A stretch of 64,000 bases of DNA, taken from NCBI RefSeq assembly GCF_900187985.1, contig NZ_FZOA01000006.1, positions 165,320 to 229,319 of the forward strand, read 5' to 3'. Within the stretch, counting starts at the first letter, position 1. Each line of letters begins with the position of its first letter. Source of the stretch: Methylobacillus rhizosphaerae. Lineage in GTDB: Bacteria > Pseudomonadota > Gammaproteobacteria > Burkholderiales > Methylophilaceae. This document shows positions 19,465-28,689 of the stretch, in pieces. Both the position numbers and the translations under genes were made by a program. The notes beneath the pieces are model-generated. The model was not told the origin of the DNA. It did no database searches and saw only the letters and a list, made by a program, of their open reading frames with translations.

Positions 19465-19558
19465 TCAGGTACAGCATTTTCTCTTGCGCAAAACACCATC
19501 GCGCTTGAACCTGGCTGGAGTACAATGACAGCCGTCGCTGACTCAATCCTGATGGCCC

Positions 19559-20986
19559 ATGAAGCTTTATGTCTCGTTTGCTGCGCGCATACGCGCGATG
19601 ATAGATGAAGGCGTATTGCGACCCGGTGACAAGATATTCTCTGTACGTCAGGCCAGCCAGAAATACAACCTCAGCATCAGCACCGTCTTGCGGGCCTACC
19701 TGCTGCTGGAACAGGAAGGCATCATCAGCAGCCACCCTCAATCGGGCTACTACGTCACACCACGCAAACGCCAGAAGCAACGTGGATCGCCACTAGCCAA
19801 GGACATCAACCTCTCCGAGGTTGACACAAGCAAGTTAGTACTTACAACTCTGAAATCCATCCGTGAATTCGGCACAGTACCACTGGGCTCCCCATTCCCT
19901 GACCCTCAGCTGTTCCCGCTCAAGAAAATTCACCAATATGAGAAAGCCCTGACTGATAATGAGGGGGAATGGGGCATATTGAGCGAGCTGCCACCCGGCA
20001 ATGAAATGCTGCGCCAGCAGATTGCCCGGCGCTATCTCGTGCACGACCTGGATATTTCGCCTGATGACATTGTCATCACCCACGGCGCAACAGAAGCCAT
20101 CACGCTTTGCCTGCAGGCTGTTGCCAAACCCGGGGATATGATTGCACTGGAATCGCCGGGCTACTATGCACTGGCCCACACCGTGGAAAGATTGGGCATG
20201 CAGGTAGCGGAACTACGCACTGATCCTGATTCCGGCATAGACCTGGATGCCTTGCGCACGACAATCGCACAGTCGCGCATTGCTGCCGTAGTGCTCACAA
20301 GCAATTTCCAGAATCCGCTGGGCTTTGTCATGCCGGATGAAAAAAAACAGGCCCTGGTCAGCCTGCTTGCTGAACAACAGATTCCCTTGATCGAGGATGA
20401 TGTTTACAGCGAGCTCTATTTCAGTGAGTTGCCTCCCAAGCCAGCCAAGGCATTTGATCATCATGGCCTGGTACTGCATTGCTCGTCATTTTCCAAATCC
20501 CTGGCGCCTGGCTATCGGGTGGGTTGGACAGCAGCCGGACGCTACCGCCAGGAAGTGGAGCGCCTCATGTTCCTCAACAGCCTGTCCCTGCCATCCGCCC
20601 CGCAGATTGCCATTGCCAAGTTCATGCAACGCGACAGTTTCGATCAGCACCTCAAACAATTGCGGCATACCCTGCGTTCGCAATATGTCCTGATCCGCAA
20701 TGTAATCGAGGAAAGCTTCCCTGCAGGAACACAGCTTTCAGTACCCAAGGGCGGTTATGTCATATGGGTACAACTGCCACAGCAACTGGACGCCCTGAAC
20801 CTGTATCGTGCTGCGATTGATAATGGCATTACGGTTGCTCCGGGAACGATATTCTCGCGCAGGAAAGACCTGACGCATTATATCCGCCTGAATTTCAGCC
20901 ATCTCTGGACCCTGGCAATCGAACAGGCAGTACGTCACCTGGGTGCACTGGCTTGCGAGATGCTGGAAGAACCGTCACAGGATTGA
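19559..20986 (+). CDS. MocR/PdxR-type GntR regulator with aminotransferase-like domain
   Basis: The 475 residues start with a GntR winged helix (about 1-75: IRAMIDEGVLRPGDKIFSVR, then LSISTVLRAYLLLEQEG) and go on with a fold-type I PLP domain. ITHGATEAI, SNFQNPLGFVM and the PLP lysine near residue 313 in SFSKSLAPGYRVGW are visible. MocR proteins sense PLP or amino compounds and regulate neighbouring genes. The neighbours here (FDH4, and convergent ybdD-cstA) give no clear target. A second ATG-rich region upstream was not preferred. Confidence 0.9.
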   Translation: MKLYVSFAARIRAMIDEGVLRPGDKIFSVRQASQKYNLSISTVLRAYLLLEQEGIISSHPQSGYYVTPRKRQKQRGSPLAKDINLSEVDTSKLVLTTLKSIREFGTVPLGSPFPDPQLFPLKKIHQYEKALTDNEGEWGILSELPPGNEMLRQQIARRYLVHDLDISPDDIVITHGATEAITLCLQAVAKPGDMIALESPGYYALAHTVERLGMQVAELRTDPDSGIDLDALRTTIAQSRIAAVVLTSNFQNPLGFVMPDEKKQALVSLLAEQQIPLIEDDVYSELYFSELPPKPAKAFDHHGLVLHCSSFSKSLAPGYRVGWTAAGRYRQEVERLMFLNSLSLPSAPQIAIAKFMQRDSFDQHLKQLRHTLRSQYVLIRNVIEESFPAGTQLSVPKGGYVIWVQLPQQLDALNLYRAAIDNGITVAPGTIFSRRKDLTHYIRLNFSHLWTLAIEQAVRHLGALACEMLEEPSQD

Positions 20987-21000
20987 CACCACCACGCAGG

Positions 21001-21204
21001 TCAGCAACAGCGCTTCACGCCATCCCATTTTTCCTGCTGCCACAGCTGAAAGAACTCCTCGCGCGACAAGGGAGGCTGCTGGTGCTGGTGCGCGACCTGG
21101 TTTTTCCCATAGCATTGTAAGTAACGTTCATAGGCATCATCACCTGATACCTGACGCAGAAATCGCCAGCAGCGTCCCAGATACTGTCGCAAGGATGACA
21201 GCAT
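21001..21204 (-). CDS. YbdD/YjiX family small protein
   Basis: This is a 67-residue protein beginning MLSSLRQYLGRCWRFLRQVSG, with YERYLQCY and a C-terminal REEFFQLWQQEKW. It matches the YbdD/YjiX family, which is nearly always encoded just after cstA-type transporters. Its ATG overlaps the stop of the transporter by one base (TGATG). Its role is not established; a partner function with the transporter is inferred from context. Confidence 0.9.
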   Translation of the reverse strand: MLSSLRQYLGRCWRFLRQVSGDDAYERYLQCYGKNQVAHQHQQPPLSREEFFQLWQQEKWDGVKRCC

Positions 21205-23273
21205 CAGTCACGCACCCATGAAGAATCCAGTGCAGTCTGCACATGAGGCGTTTCCACCGAAGGCCTGACCGGCTTGCCAGCCAGGCTGCGATAACTCACG
21301 CGCAACATATCCAGGATCACAATCCAGAGCACTACGACAAAGAACAGGGTCAATACCGCATCCAGCTGCTGGTTAAAGATCAGTTGCGGTGCCACCGCCG
21401 CCTTCTCCGGAGGCAGAACGCCTGCTGCAAGCTTGGCTGACATATCATTGGCAGCCGCGAGGAAACCCACGCGTACATCAGTGCTGGTAATTTTCTCCCA
21501 TGCGGCCGTGCTCGTCACGATCACCAGCCAGCTCAATGGCAATAACGTCACCCAGACATGCTTGAGCCGCCCGGACTTGATCAGGATGCCAGTACCCACT
21601 GACAACGCAATAGCTGCCAGCAACTGGTTGGAAATCCCGAACAACGGCCAGAGAATATTGACGCCGCCATTAGGGTCGATCACACCGATATAGAGGAAAT
21701 ATCCCCAACCGGCCACGACAATGGCGCTGGTCAGCAATACCGAGGGATACCAGGAAGTCCGGCCCATGCTGGGCCAGAAATTACCCAGCATGTCCTGCAA
21801 CATGAAGCGGCCTACACGGGTACCTGCATCCAGGGTTGTCAGGATGAAAATCGCTTCGAACATGATGGCAAAGTGATACCACAATGCCAGCAGGTGCTGT
21901 CCGAAAGCACTGCCAAAAATACTCGCCATGCCGACAGCCAGCGACGGAGCCCCGCCGGTACGCGCAAACAGGGTAGCCTCCCCCATCTGTTGCGCAAGGA
22001 GCTCCATCTGTTCAACAGTCACAGGGAAACCCCAACTTGTAATGGTGGCCACAGCATCAGCTGCCTCCTTGCCTACCACACCCGCCGGGCTGTTGATGGC
22101 AAAAAATACGCCGGGATCAAGCACTGTCGCGGCAATCATCGCCATCACCGCGACAAATGATTCCAGCAACATGGCACCATATCCGATCATGCGGATATCA
22201 GATTCATTGGCAATCAACTTGGGTGTCGTGCCGGATGCAATCAGGGCATGGAAGCCGGATACAGCGCCGCAGGCAATAGTAATGAAAACGAATGGGAATA
22301 GACTTCCACCAAAAATTGGCCCGGTTCCATCAATGAACTGGGTCAACGCCGGCATCTTCACCTCGGGTTGCAGCAGGATAATGGCTACTGCCAGCAGGAA
22401 AATGGTACCCAGTTTCATGAAGGTGGAAAGATAGTCGCGTGGCGCCAGCAACAGCCAGACCGGCAGGATGGCGGCGGCAAAGCCGTAGGCAATCACCCAC
22501 CAGGCGAGCGTCAGCCCATCATGGTTGAACAGGCTGCTCAGGTAAGGATGATGATCGATATACCCACCACCGAACACCGAGAGCAGCAGCAATATCACTC
22601 CTAGCACCGAAGCTTCCAGCACGCGGCCTGGCCGTAAGTGACGCATGTAAATACCCACTATCATAGCGATCGGTATTGTGGCAGCCACGGTCGATGTCGC
22701 CCATGCGCTATGTTTCATGGCATTGACTACAACCAGCCCCAGTACAGCAATCAGGATCACCATAATGGTGAACGTACCGATCAATGCTGCAAATCCCCCT
22801 ACCGGCCCCAGTTCATCCCGTGCCATCTGCCCCAGGCTGCGACCATTGCGCCGTGTGGAAAGGAACAAGGTCACCATATCCTGTACTGCACCACCCAATA
22901 CGGCACCGACCAATATCCATAACGTACCGGGTAGATAGCCGAATTGCGCCGCCAGCGTAGGGCCTACCAGCGGGCCAGGGCCTGCAATTGCAGCAAAATG
23001 GTGTCCGAACACCACCCACTTGTTAGTGGGTACATAATCACGACCATTATCCAGCCGCTCTGCCGGAGTGGCCCGGCTGGCATCCACCATCAATACTTTA
23101 GCCGCAATCCAGGCAGCATAAAAACGGTAGGCAATGGCAAATACACACACAGCCGCTGCGACAAACCAGAGTGCATTAATGCTTTCTCCGCGATGCAGCG
23201 CAATGCCACCAACCGCAGAAGCACCGATAACAGCGACCAGGAACCAGATCAGATATTGCAGTGTTTTATTCAT
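21204..23273 (-). CDS. cstA: CstA-family transporter (carbon starvation protein / pyruvate transporter)
   Basis: This is a 689-residue inner-membrane protein with many hydrophobic segments. Conserved parts include FGHHFAAIAGPGPLVGPTLA, GGAVQDMVTLFLS, ARDELGP and the late FGISNQLLAAIAL. CstA and its paralogue BtsT take up peptides or pyruvate during carbon limitation. Which substrate applies here cannot be decided from sequence. It forms a two-gene operon with ybdD and is divergent from the small secreted protein gene. Confidence 0.92.
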   Translation of the reverse strand: MNKTLQYLIWFLVAVIGASAVGGIALHRGESINALWFVAAAVCVFAIAYRFYAAWIAAKVLMVDASRATPAERLDNGRDYVPTNKWVVFGHHFAAIAGPGPLVGPTLAAQFGYLPGTLWILVGAVLGGAVQDMVTLFLSTRRNGRSLGQMARDELGPVGGFAALIGTFTIMVILIAVLGLVVVNAMKHSAWATSTVAATIPIAMIVGIYMRHLRPGRVLEASVLGVILLLLSVFGGGYIDHHPYLSSLFNHDGLTLAWWVIAYGFAAAILPVWLLLAPRDYLSTFMKLGTIFLLAVAIILLQPEVKMPALTQFIDGTGPIFGGSLFPFVFITIACGAVSGFHALIASGTTPKLIANESDIRMIGYGAMLLESFVAVMAMIAATVLDPGVFFAINSPAGVVGKEAADAVATITSWGFPVTVEQMELLAQQMGEATLFARTGGAPSLAVGMASIFGSAFGQHLLALWYHFAIMFEAIFILTTLDAGTRVGRFMLQDMLGNFWPSMGRTSWYPSVLLTSAIVVAGWGYFLYIGVIDPNGGVNILWPLFGISNQLLAAIALSVGTGILIKSGRLKHVWVTLLPLSWLVIVTSTAAWEKITSTDVRVGFLAAANDMSAKLAAGVLPPEKAAVAPQLIFNQQLDAVLTLFFVVVLWIVILDMLRVSYRSLAGKPVRPSVETPHVQTALDSSWVRD

Positions 23274-23397
23274 TTAGGTTTATGATGCATATCAAATAAT
23301 GCCCGTCAGTATAAAACCAAACCCACGGACTAGGTAAATCAGCCGGTATGGTTATTGCTAGTATTTTCATCCGCACTCATTCTTTTGAAGGATCAAC

Positions 23398-23709
23398 ATG
23401 AAATTACTCTGTACCAGCCTGTTCCTGGCGCTACTGGCATTGAGCCTGTCCGCAGAGGCAGCTCCCGACCCGGCGCAAGCGATTGAAACCACAACGGCAA
23501 ACGGGGACAAGATACTGTTACACCCGAACGGCAAGTGGGAGTATGTGGATCAAGTAAAAAAAGCCGAGGCAGACAAGATTGCCAAGCAATATCCTGAAAA
23601 CCAGGGCTGCCCTCCCGGCACTCAGGGAGGCGTATTCGGCGTTGGCCGCTGCATTCCGCCTGGTGACAAAGACTTCAATCGTGGTTCCATGAGTGGCAAG
23701 GGGCGTTGA
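23398..23709 (+). CDS. Small secreted protein, family with a CxPG...RCIPPGDK tail (copy 1)
   Basis: This 103-residue protein has a signal peptide ending near residue 22 (AEA-APD). The mature part has GDKILLHPNGKWEYV, a short charged helix, and a C-terminal tail with two cysteines: CPPGTQGG, GRCIPPGDK and NRGSMSGKGR. I cannot assign a function. A clear paralogue lies at 43069-43356 with the same order of motifs. GAAGGA precedes the ATG. The two cysteines probably form a disulfide in the periplasm. Confidence 0.8.
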   Translation: MKLLCTSLFLALLALSLSAEAAPDPAQAIETTTANGDKILLHPNGKWEYVDQVKKAEADKIAKQYPENQGCPPGTQGGVFGVGRCIPPGDKDFNRGSMSGKGR

Positions 23710-23804
23710 CCACACCTATGCAATAGCAGGTGGCAGTATAATCATCGAATTACCGGATAATCAGGAATACCGCCCTGCAGCCCATAACACCAAACAAGCC
23801 CACA

Positions 23805-25553
23805 GTGCTTCTGCATCAGCTATGGCCGTTGCTGCGACCATATCGCTGGCAGATCCTGCTGGCCTTTTTCCTGTTATGTGCCGCCTCCCTCACATTGCTG
23901 CTGGTGCCCCTGGCATTCCGCGACCTGATAGATCTGGGGTTTGGTTCCGACACTTCCAGCACGCATATTGAATCCAGCCTCAGCCGGCATTTCCTGTTAT
24001 TGACTGGACTCGCTGCCTTCTGGGCGTTGGCAGTCGCCTGTCGCTATTACACGGTGTCATGGGTAGGTGAACGCGTCACTGCAGATTTACGCAGCCTGGT
24101 CTATCAACGCGTGCTGACACAGTCACCACAGTTCTTTGAAACCCTGCAAACCGGCGAGGTTCTATCACGCCTGACCACCGATACCACCCTGATCCAGACT
24201 GTGATCGGCAGTTCAGTTTCCATGGGATTGCGCAGCCTGATACAGCTCATCGGCGGCATGGTCATGCTGGCACTGACCAGCTGGTATTTATTCTCACTCA
24301 ACCTCGGGCTCATGTTGCTGGTCACCCTGCCGGTCATGCTGATTGGGCGCAAGGTAAAACACCTCTCACGCGAATCGCAGGACCGGATTGCCGACAGCTC
24401 AGCCATGGCTGGGGAAATCCTCAACGCCATGCCTACAGTACAATCCTATGGACAGGAAAACCGGGAAACCAATCGCTTCCGCCACAGCGTGGAGGTCAGT
24501 TTCAACACGGCAATCCGTCGTACCCGCGTGCGGGCTGCGTTGGCAGCTGTTGTCATTGCAGGCATCAGTGGTGCAATTGTATTTGTCCTGTGGATCGGCG
24601 CCCGCCAGGTTGGCAGTGGAGAACTATCAGGCGGACAATTGGCTTCCTTCATCCTTTATGCAGCCCTGGTAGCTGGCAGTGTCAGTACACTGGCCGAAGT
24701 CTGGGGTGATATCATGCGCGCAGCCGGTGCCACCGGGCGCCTGCTGGAACTACTTGATGCACAACCAGCCATTGAAAATCCACAACAGCCGGAAACACTA
24801 CCGCAGCTCGATCAGGTAAGCATCACGCTGAGTGAAGTAAGCTTTTACTATCCATCAAAGCCAGACCAGCCTGCATTGAACAATATATCCCTGCAAATCC
24901 AGCCGGGAGAAACCATTGCCCTGGTCGGTCCTTCTGGCGCAGGAAAATCCACCTTATTCCAACTGCTGTTGCGTTTCTATGATCTCCACCATGGGACAAT
25001 CCACTTCAATGACCGGGACATACGTTCATTGAGATTGCAGGACTTGCGCAGCATGATGGCACTGGTGCCGCAAGACCCAGTGATTTTCTCCAGCAGCGCA
25101 CTGGAAAATATCCGTTATGGCAAACCAAATGCCAGTGACGATGAAGTCAGACAAGCCGCCAGGGCGGCCTATGCCGATGATTTTATCCAGGCCTTGCCAC
25201 AAGGCTACGATACCTTCCTCGGAGAGCGAGGCACCCGTCTTTCCGGCGGCCAGCGCCAGCGTATTGCCATTGCCCGCGCCATGCTCAAGGATGCACCCAT
25301 CCTGCTGCTGGATGAAGCGACAAGCGCCCTGGATGCGGAATCGGAAATTCTGGTTCAGCAGGGCTTGAACTCAGTCATGCACGGCAGGACCACCCTGGTA
25401 ATTGCCCACCGTCTCGCCACTATCCAGGATGCTGATCGCATCGTGGTACTGGAACATGGACGCATCATCGAGACCGGGACACCGAGTGAGTTACGGCAGC
25501 AATCGGGCCTTTATAGCCGTCTTGCCAAACTGCAACTGGATATCCAGCCATAA
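23805..25553 (+). CDS. MsbA-like ABC exporter (fused membrane and ATPase domains)
   Basis: This 582-residue half-transporter has a membrane domain with about six helices (residues 15-310), then an ATPase domain with Walker A GPSGAGKST, signature LSGGQRQRIAIARAML, Walker B ILLLDEATSALD and the switch AHRLAT. It forms a homodimer that exports lipids, peptides or drugs; the branch is close to MsbA/LmrA-type exporters of proteobacteria. The substrate is not known. The start is GTG at 23805. It stands alone before the nitrate region. Confidence 0.92.
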   Translation: MLLHQLWPLLRPYRWQILLAFFLLCAASLTLLLVPLAFRDLIDLGFGSDTSSTHIESSLSRHFLLLTGLAAFWALAVACRYYTVSWVGERVTADLRSLVYQRVLTQSPQFFETLQTGEVLSRLTTDTTLIQTVIGSSVSMGLRSLIQLIGGMVMLALTSWYLFSLNLGLMLLVTLPVMLIGRKVKHLSRESQDRIADSSAMAGEILNAMPTVQSYGQENRETNRFRHSVEVSFNTAIRRTRVRAALAAVVIAGISGAIVFVLWIGARQVGSGELSGGQLASFILYAALVAGSVSTLAEVWGDIMRAAGATGRLLELLDAQPAIENPQQPETLPQLDQVSITLSEVSFYYPSKPDQPALNNISLQIQPGETIALVGPSGAGKSTLFQLLLRFYDLHHGTIHFNDRDIRSLRLQDLRSMMALVPQDPVIFSSSALENIRYGKPNASDDEVRQAARAAYADDFIQALPQGYDTFLGERGTRLSGGQRQRIAIARAMLKDAPILLLDEATSALDAESEILVQQGLNSVMHGRTTLVIAHRLATIQDADRIVVLEHGRIIETGTPSELRQQSGLYSRLAKLQLDIQP

Positions 25554-25587
25554 CCATGCACCGCGATAAAGCGGATTTCTACTCAAC

Positions 25588-25604
25588 TGCACTACAACCG
25601 TGCA
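25588..25604. promoter_or_regulatory. NtrC-like binding site upstream of the FNT unit
   Basis: TGCAC-N7-GTGCA is a perfect dyad with the spacing of NtrC sites. It lies about 207 bases before the predicted sigma-54 transcription start. Confidence 0.65.
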
Positions 25605-25776
25605 ATCAACGCCTGAACACGGCCAGGCAAGCACGAGCAACAACCGCACATGGAACATAACGGTGAAGACTCATCCGTCATGCTCTTGCTACGCCTGCCT
25701 GCACACAGCGTTGCTGTCATAACCAGAGACCATCATGCCTGCTGCACTATTCAACCCTGCATACTTTTTATCAACC

Positions 25777-25792
25777 CGGCATATTTTTTGCT
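25777..25792 (+). promoter_or_regulatory. Sigma-54 promoter of the FNT unit
   Basis: CGGCATATTTTTTGCT has GG and GC 10 bases apart and a perfect TTGCT -12 element; the -24 element is GGCA. The transcript would begin near 25803, giving a leader of about 160 bases. Confidence 0.7.
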
Positions 25793-25884
25793 GCATGAAT
25801 TCATGAATGCACTATCTGGGATCAGGCCATGAGTGGCACCGGCATCCCAACATAGCGCTATCTTCCCCAAAAAATTGATTATCG

Positions 25885-25898
25885 GGACAACGGCGTCC
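25885..25898 (+). promoter_or_regulatory. ANTAR-target hexaloop hairpin (leader 1)
   Basis: GGAC-AACGGC-GTCC forms a 4-bp stem with a six-base loop that has A at position 1 and G at 4, the signature of ANTAR RNA targets. Its 3' half is also the 5' arm of the terminator that follows, so the two exclude each other. A weak upstream hexaloop candidate (AGCGCT, 25854-25859) is uncertain. Confidence 0.8.
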
Positions 25899-25942
25899 AC
25901 TTCAGGTACCTGCCAATGGTTACCTGAAGCGGGCGCTTTTTT
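25893..25942 (+). terminator. Leader terminator before the FNT gene
   Basis: Arms GCGTCC + CTTCAGGTA and TACCTGAAG + GGGCGC form a 15-bp stem with one mismatch and a 12-base loop, followed by six T residues. It ends 24 bases before the gene start, so read-through must be controlled. Confidence 0.88.
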
Positions 25943-25965
25943 ATTGTTAAATTGAGGTGCAATGT

Positions 25966-26778
25966 ATGGCTTATCTTCTACCTTCAGAGTTCGTGACCAA
26001 AATGGTCGATGCCGGCGAATCCAAGATATTCATGTCGACCCGGGATACCCTGATCCGGGCCTATATGGCCGGCGCCATCCTGGCATTGGCAGCTGTCTTT
26101 GCCGTGACAGCATCCGTGCAGACCGGCTATCCGCTGATCGGCGCCATTCTTTTCCCGGTCGGATTCGTCATGCTCTACCTGCTGGGTTTCGACCTGTTGA
26201 CCGGCGTATTTGTCCTCACCCCCCTTGCCCTGATTGATAAACGTCCTGGTGTCACCATCAAAGGTGTGCTGCGCAACTGGGGGCTGGTATTTGCCGGTAA
26301 CTTCCTCGGTGCATTCACCGTCGCGATTTTCATGGCCATCGTCTTTACCTTTGGTTTTGCAACTGAACCAGACAAAATAGGCACCATCATCGCCGGCATA
26401 GGTGAAAAACGCACGCTGGGCTATGCCGAGTTTGGAGCTGCTGGCATGCTGACCGTCTTCATCCGCGCCGTCATGTGCAACTGGATGGTATCCACCGGCG
26501 TAGTCGGCGCCATGATTTCCACCAACGTATCCGGCAAGGTCATCGCGATGTGGATGCCGGTCATGGTGTTTTTCGCCATGGGCTTCGAGCACTCCATCGT
26601 CAATATGTTCCTCTTCCCTTCCGCCCTGATCATGGGTGGCAATTTCTCCATCATGGATTACCTGATCTGGAACGAACTGCCTGTGGTGCTGGGCAACCTG
26701 GTCGGAGGCTTGGCATTCACCGGGCTGACTCTGTATTCCACCCACGTCAGGACAGCACCAAAACGTAAGATTGGTTGA
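25966..26778 (+). CDS. Formate/nitrite transporter family channel (FNT)
   Basis: This inner-membrane FNT protein (FocA/NirC family) has 270 residues from ATG 25966, with six hydrophobic helices. LLPSEFVTKMVDAGESKI, GYPLIGAILFPVGFVM, GNFLGAF and MWMPVMVFFAMGFEHSIVNM match the family. TTGAGG lies 8 bases before this ATG; a GTG at 25957 is in frame but overlaps that site. In a nitrate cluster nitrite is the likely substrate, although in a methylotroph formate remains possible. It lies behind a sigma-54/ANTAR leader and a PP2C-kinase gene follows after 54 bases. Confidence 0.92.
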   Translation: MAYLLPSEFVTKMVDAGESKIFMSTRDTLIRAYMAGAILALAAVFAVTASVQTGYPLIGAILFPVGFVMLYLLGFDLLTGVFVLTPLALIDKRPGVTIKGVLRNWGLVFAGNFLGAFTVAIFMAIVFTFGFATEPDKIGTIIAGIGEKRTLGYAEFGAAGMLTVFIRAVMCNWMVSTGVVGAMISTNVSGKVIAMWMPVMVFFAMGFEHSIVNMFLFPSALIMGGNFSIMDYLIWNELPVVLGNLVGGLAFTGLTLYSTHVRTAPKRKIG

Positions 26779-26832
26779 TTCTCAATCGAGCCATGGTGGC
26801 TTCCTCCACCATGGTTACACCCTGATACAAGT

Positions 26833-28560
26833 ATGAGCAATCCACTCACTATTTCCATCGGCCAGCATTCAGACCGGGGACACAAGGACATCAACCAGGA
26901 CTTCCATGGCGCCTGTGTACCACAAGGTCATCAGCTCACCACCAAAGGCATCTTGGTGGCGCTGGCTGACGGCATCAGCAGCAGCACTGTCAGCCAGGTT
27001 GCCAGTGAATCGGCAGTCAGGAACCTGCTGAGCGATTATTACTGCACATCCGATGCGTGGAGCGTCAAGCACGCCGTGCAATGCGTGCTGAGTGCGATCA
27101 ATGCCTGGTTATATGCCCAGACCAGGAGCAGCCAGTACCGCTATGACCAGGATAAGGGCTATGTCTGCACCCTCAGCGCCTTGGTGATCAAGTCCAGCCA
27201 GGTGCACCTCTTTCATGTCGGAGACACGCGCATCTACAGGCTCAGCGGCCAATCGCTCGAACAACTGACCGAAGATCACAGAGTCAGCATCCATACTGCG
27301 CAGAGCTACCTGAGCCGGGCACTGGGCATAGGCCCGCAAATCGAGATCGACTACCTGTCCATGCCGGTTGAAGAGGGAGATATTTTCCTGCTGGCTTCGG
27401 ACGGCGTGTACGAATATATGGACGCGCAATGCATCTCCGCTGCCATTGCCGCCAACACGCATGATCTTGATGCCGCCGCGCAGCAGATCGTGGCAGCAGC
27501 CCTTGAACGCGGCAGCCAGGATAACCTGACGCTACAGATTGTCAGGATTGACCATCTGGATCATCGTCAACCCCGCCCGTTCCTGCCATCTTCCATCCTG
27601 CCTGCCCCGCCTATGCTGGAAGCGCGGATGGAATTTGACGGATACCATATTGTCCGGGAGCTGCATCACAGCCATCGCAGCCACCTCTACCTGGCAATAG
27701 ACAATGATTCTGGTCAGCAGGTGGCGCTCAAGACACCATCGACTGACCTGAGCGCAGATGTGGCGCAATTGAACCGCTTCGCACTAGAAGAATGGGTAGC
27801 GCGGCGTATCAACCACGCCCACGTGCTGAAACCATGTCAGCGCCAACGGAAACCGCAGTATATCTACGTCGCCATGGAGTTCATTGAAGGCATCACTCTG
27901 GCGCAATGGATGAGGGACAATCCCAGACCAGACCTGGAAACAGTGCGTGGCATCATTGAACAGGTTGCCAAGGGCCTGCAGGCCTTTCACCGCGCTGAGA
28001 TGCTTCATCAGGACCTGCGTCCGGAAAATATCATGATAGACCGCCATGGCATCGTCAAAATCGTCGATTTCGGCTCTGTCTGGGTCGCAGGTCTGGAGGA
28101 ATGTGATTTCACGGAGATTTCTCCCGTCCCAGGCACCATTCAGTACATGGCGCCCGAATATTTTCTCGCAGGTGCCGGCTCGCCACTTTCAGACCAATTT
28201 TCACTGGGCGTCATTGCCTACCAGATGTTGACTGGGAAACTGCCTTACGGTGCCCAGGTCGCCAGGATCAAGACCGGGGCGCAACTACAGCGCCTACCCT
28301 ATATTTCTGCCATTCATCGGCACGAAAACATTCCATCCTGGATAGATGATGCGCTGGCAAAAGCCGTTCACCTGGAAGCGGAAAAGCGCTACCCTGCCTT
28401 GTCGGAATTCATCCATGACCTGAGGCATCCCAACCGGAAATTCCTCAACCGGCACCAGGGCGGCCTGCTGGAGAAGAACCCTCTCCTGTTCTGGAAAACC
28501 ACCAGCCTGCTATTACTGCTGCTGGTCATTATCCTGCTATACATCATCCAACGTTCCTGA
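26833..28560 (+). CDS. Bifunctional PP2C phosphatase / serine-threonine kinase, membrane anchored (copy 1)
   Basis: This 575-residue protein has an N-terminal PP2C phosphatase (about 5-240), with metal-binding Asp46 (ALADGIS), Asp190 (ASDGV) and Asp230 (GSQDNLT). It is fused to a Hanks-type kinase (about 268-535): Lys300 in VALK, HQD at 392-394 in LHQDLRPEN, and DFG at 412-414. A single membrane helix lies near 552-571, placing both domains in the cytoplasm if the tail is anchored. The glycine loop is poorly conserved and His-Gln-Asp replaces the usual HRD, but the catalytic Asp and Lys are kept. It follows the nitrite channel gene. The target is unknown; the transporter is a candidate. Confidence 0.9.
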   Translation: MSNPLTISIGQHSDRGHKDINQDFHGACVPQGHQLTTKGILVALADGISSSTVSQVASESAVRNLLSDYYCTSDAWSVKHAVQCVLSAINAWLYAQTRSSQYRYDQDKGYVCTLSALVIKSSQVHLFHVGDTRIYRLSGQSLEQLTEDHRVSIHTAQSYLSRALGIGPQIEIDYLSMPVEEGDIFLLASDGVYEYMDAQCISAAIAANTHDLDAAAQQIVAAALERGSQDNLTLQIVRIDHLDHRQPRPFLPSSILPAPPMLEARMEFDGYHIVRELHHSHRSHLYLAIDNDSGQQVALKTPSTDLSADVAQLNRFALEEWVARRINHAHVLKPCQRQRKPQYIYVAMEFIEGITLAQWMRDNPRPDLETVRGIIEQVAKGLQAFHRAEMLHQDLRPENIMIDRHGIVKIVDFGSVWVAGLEECDFTEISPVPGTIQYMAPEYFLAGAGSPLSDQFSLGVIAYQMLTGKLPYGAQVARIKTGAQLQRLPYISAIHRHENIPSWIDDALAKAVHLEAEKRYPALSEFIHDLRHPNRKFLNRHQGGLLEKNPLLFWKTTSLLLLLLVIILLYIIQRS

Positions 28561-28651
28561 GGCCATATGCAATAACACCCTGGCCTCCCCCTCATTTCCT
28601 GTCTCGCCATTGACATCATGGCTGGCCCATCATCACTGAATCAGCATCCGC

Positions 28652-28673
28652 CATGCGGTTGCGCATGATTTTT
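28652..28673 (+). terminator. Small hairpin with T-run before the regulator gene
   Basis: CATGCG and CGCATG form a 6-bp stem with loop GTTG, followed by ATTTTT. It could end the upstream transcript in part or act as an attenuator 17 bases before the regulator gene. No hexaloop of the AANGGC type is present here. Confidence 0.5.
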
Positions 28674-28689
28674 GCTAGCGAATTAGATT

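Noticed and set aside
25650..25832. Small open frame of 60 codons before the FNT gene
   Set aside because: It spans the predicted sigma-54 promoter and has no ribosome site or similarity that I recognise.
25834..25849. TGGCACC in leader 1 as a second sigma-54 promoter
   Set aside because: No GC at the right distance; the element at 25777 fits much better and lies upstream of the leader.
25984..26745. Open frame of about 253 codons opposite the FNT gene
   Set aside because: Its composition (runs of His, Asp, Gly, Gln) is what a reversed membrane-protein gene gives; not a real gene.
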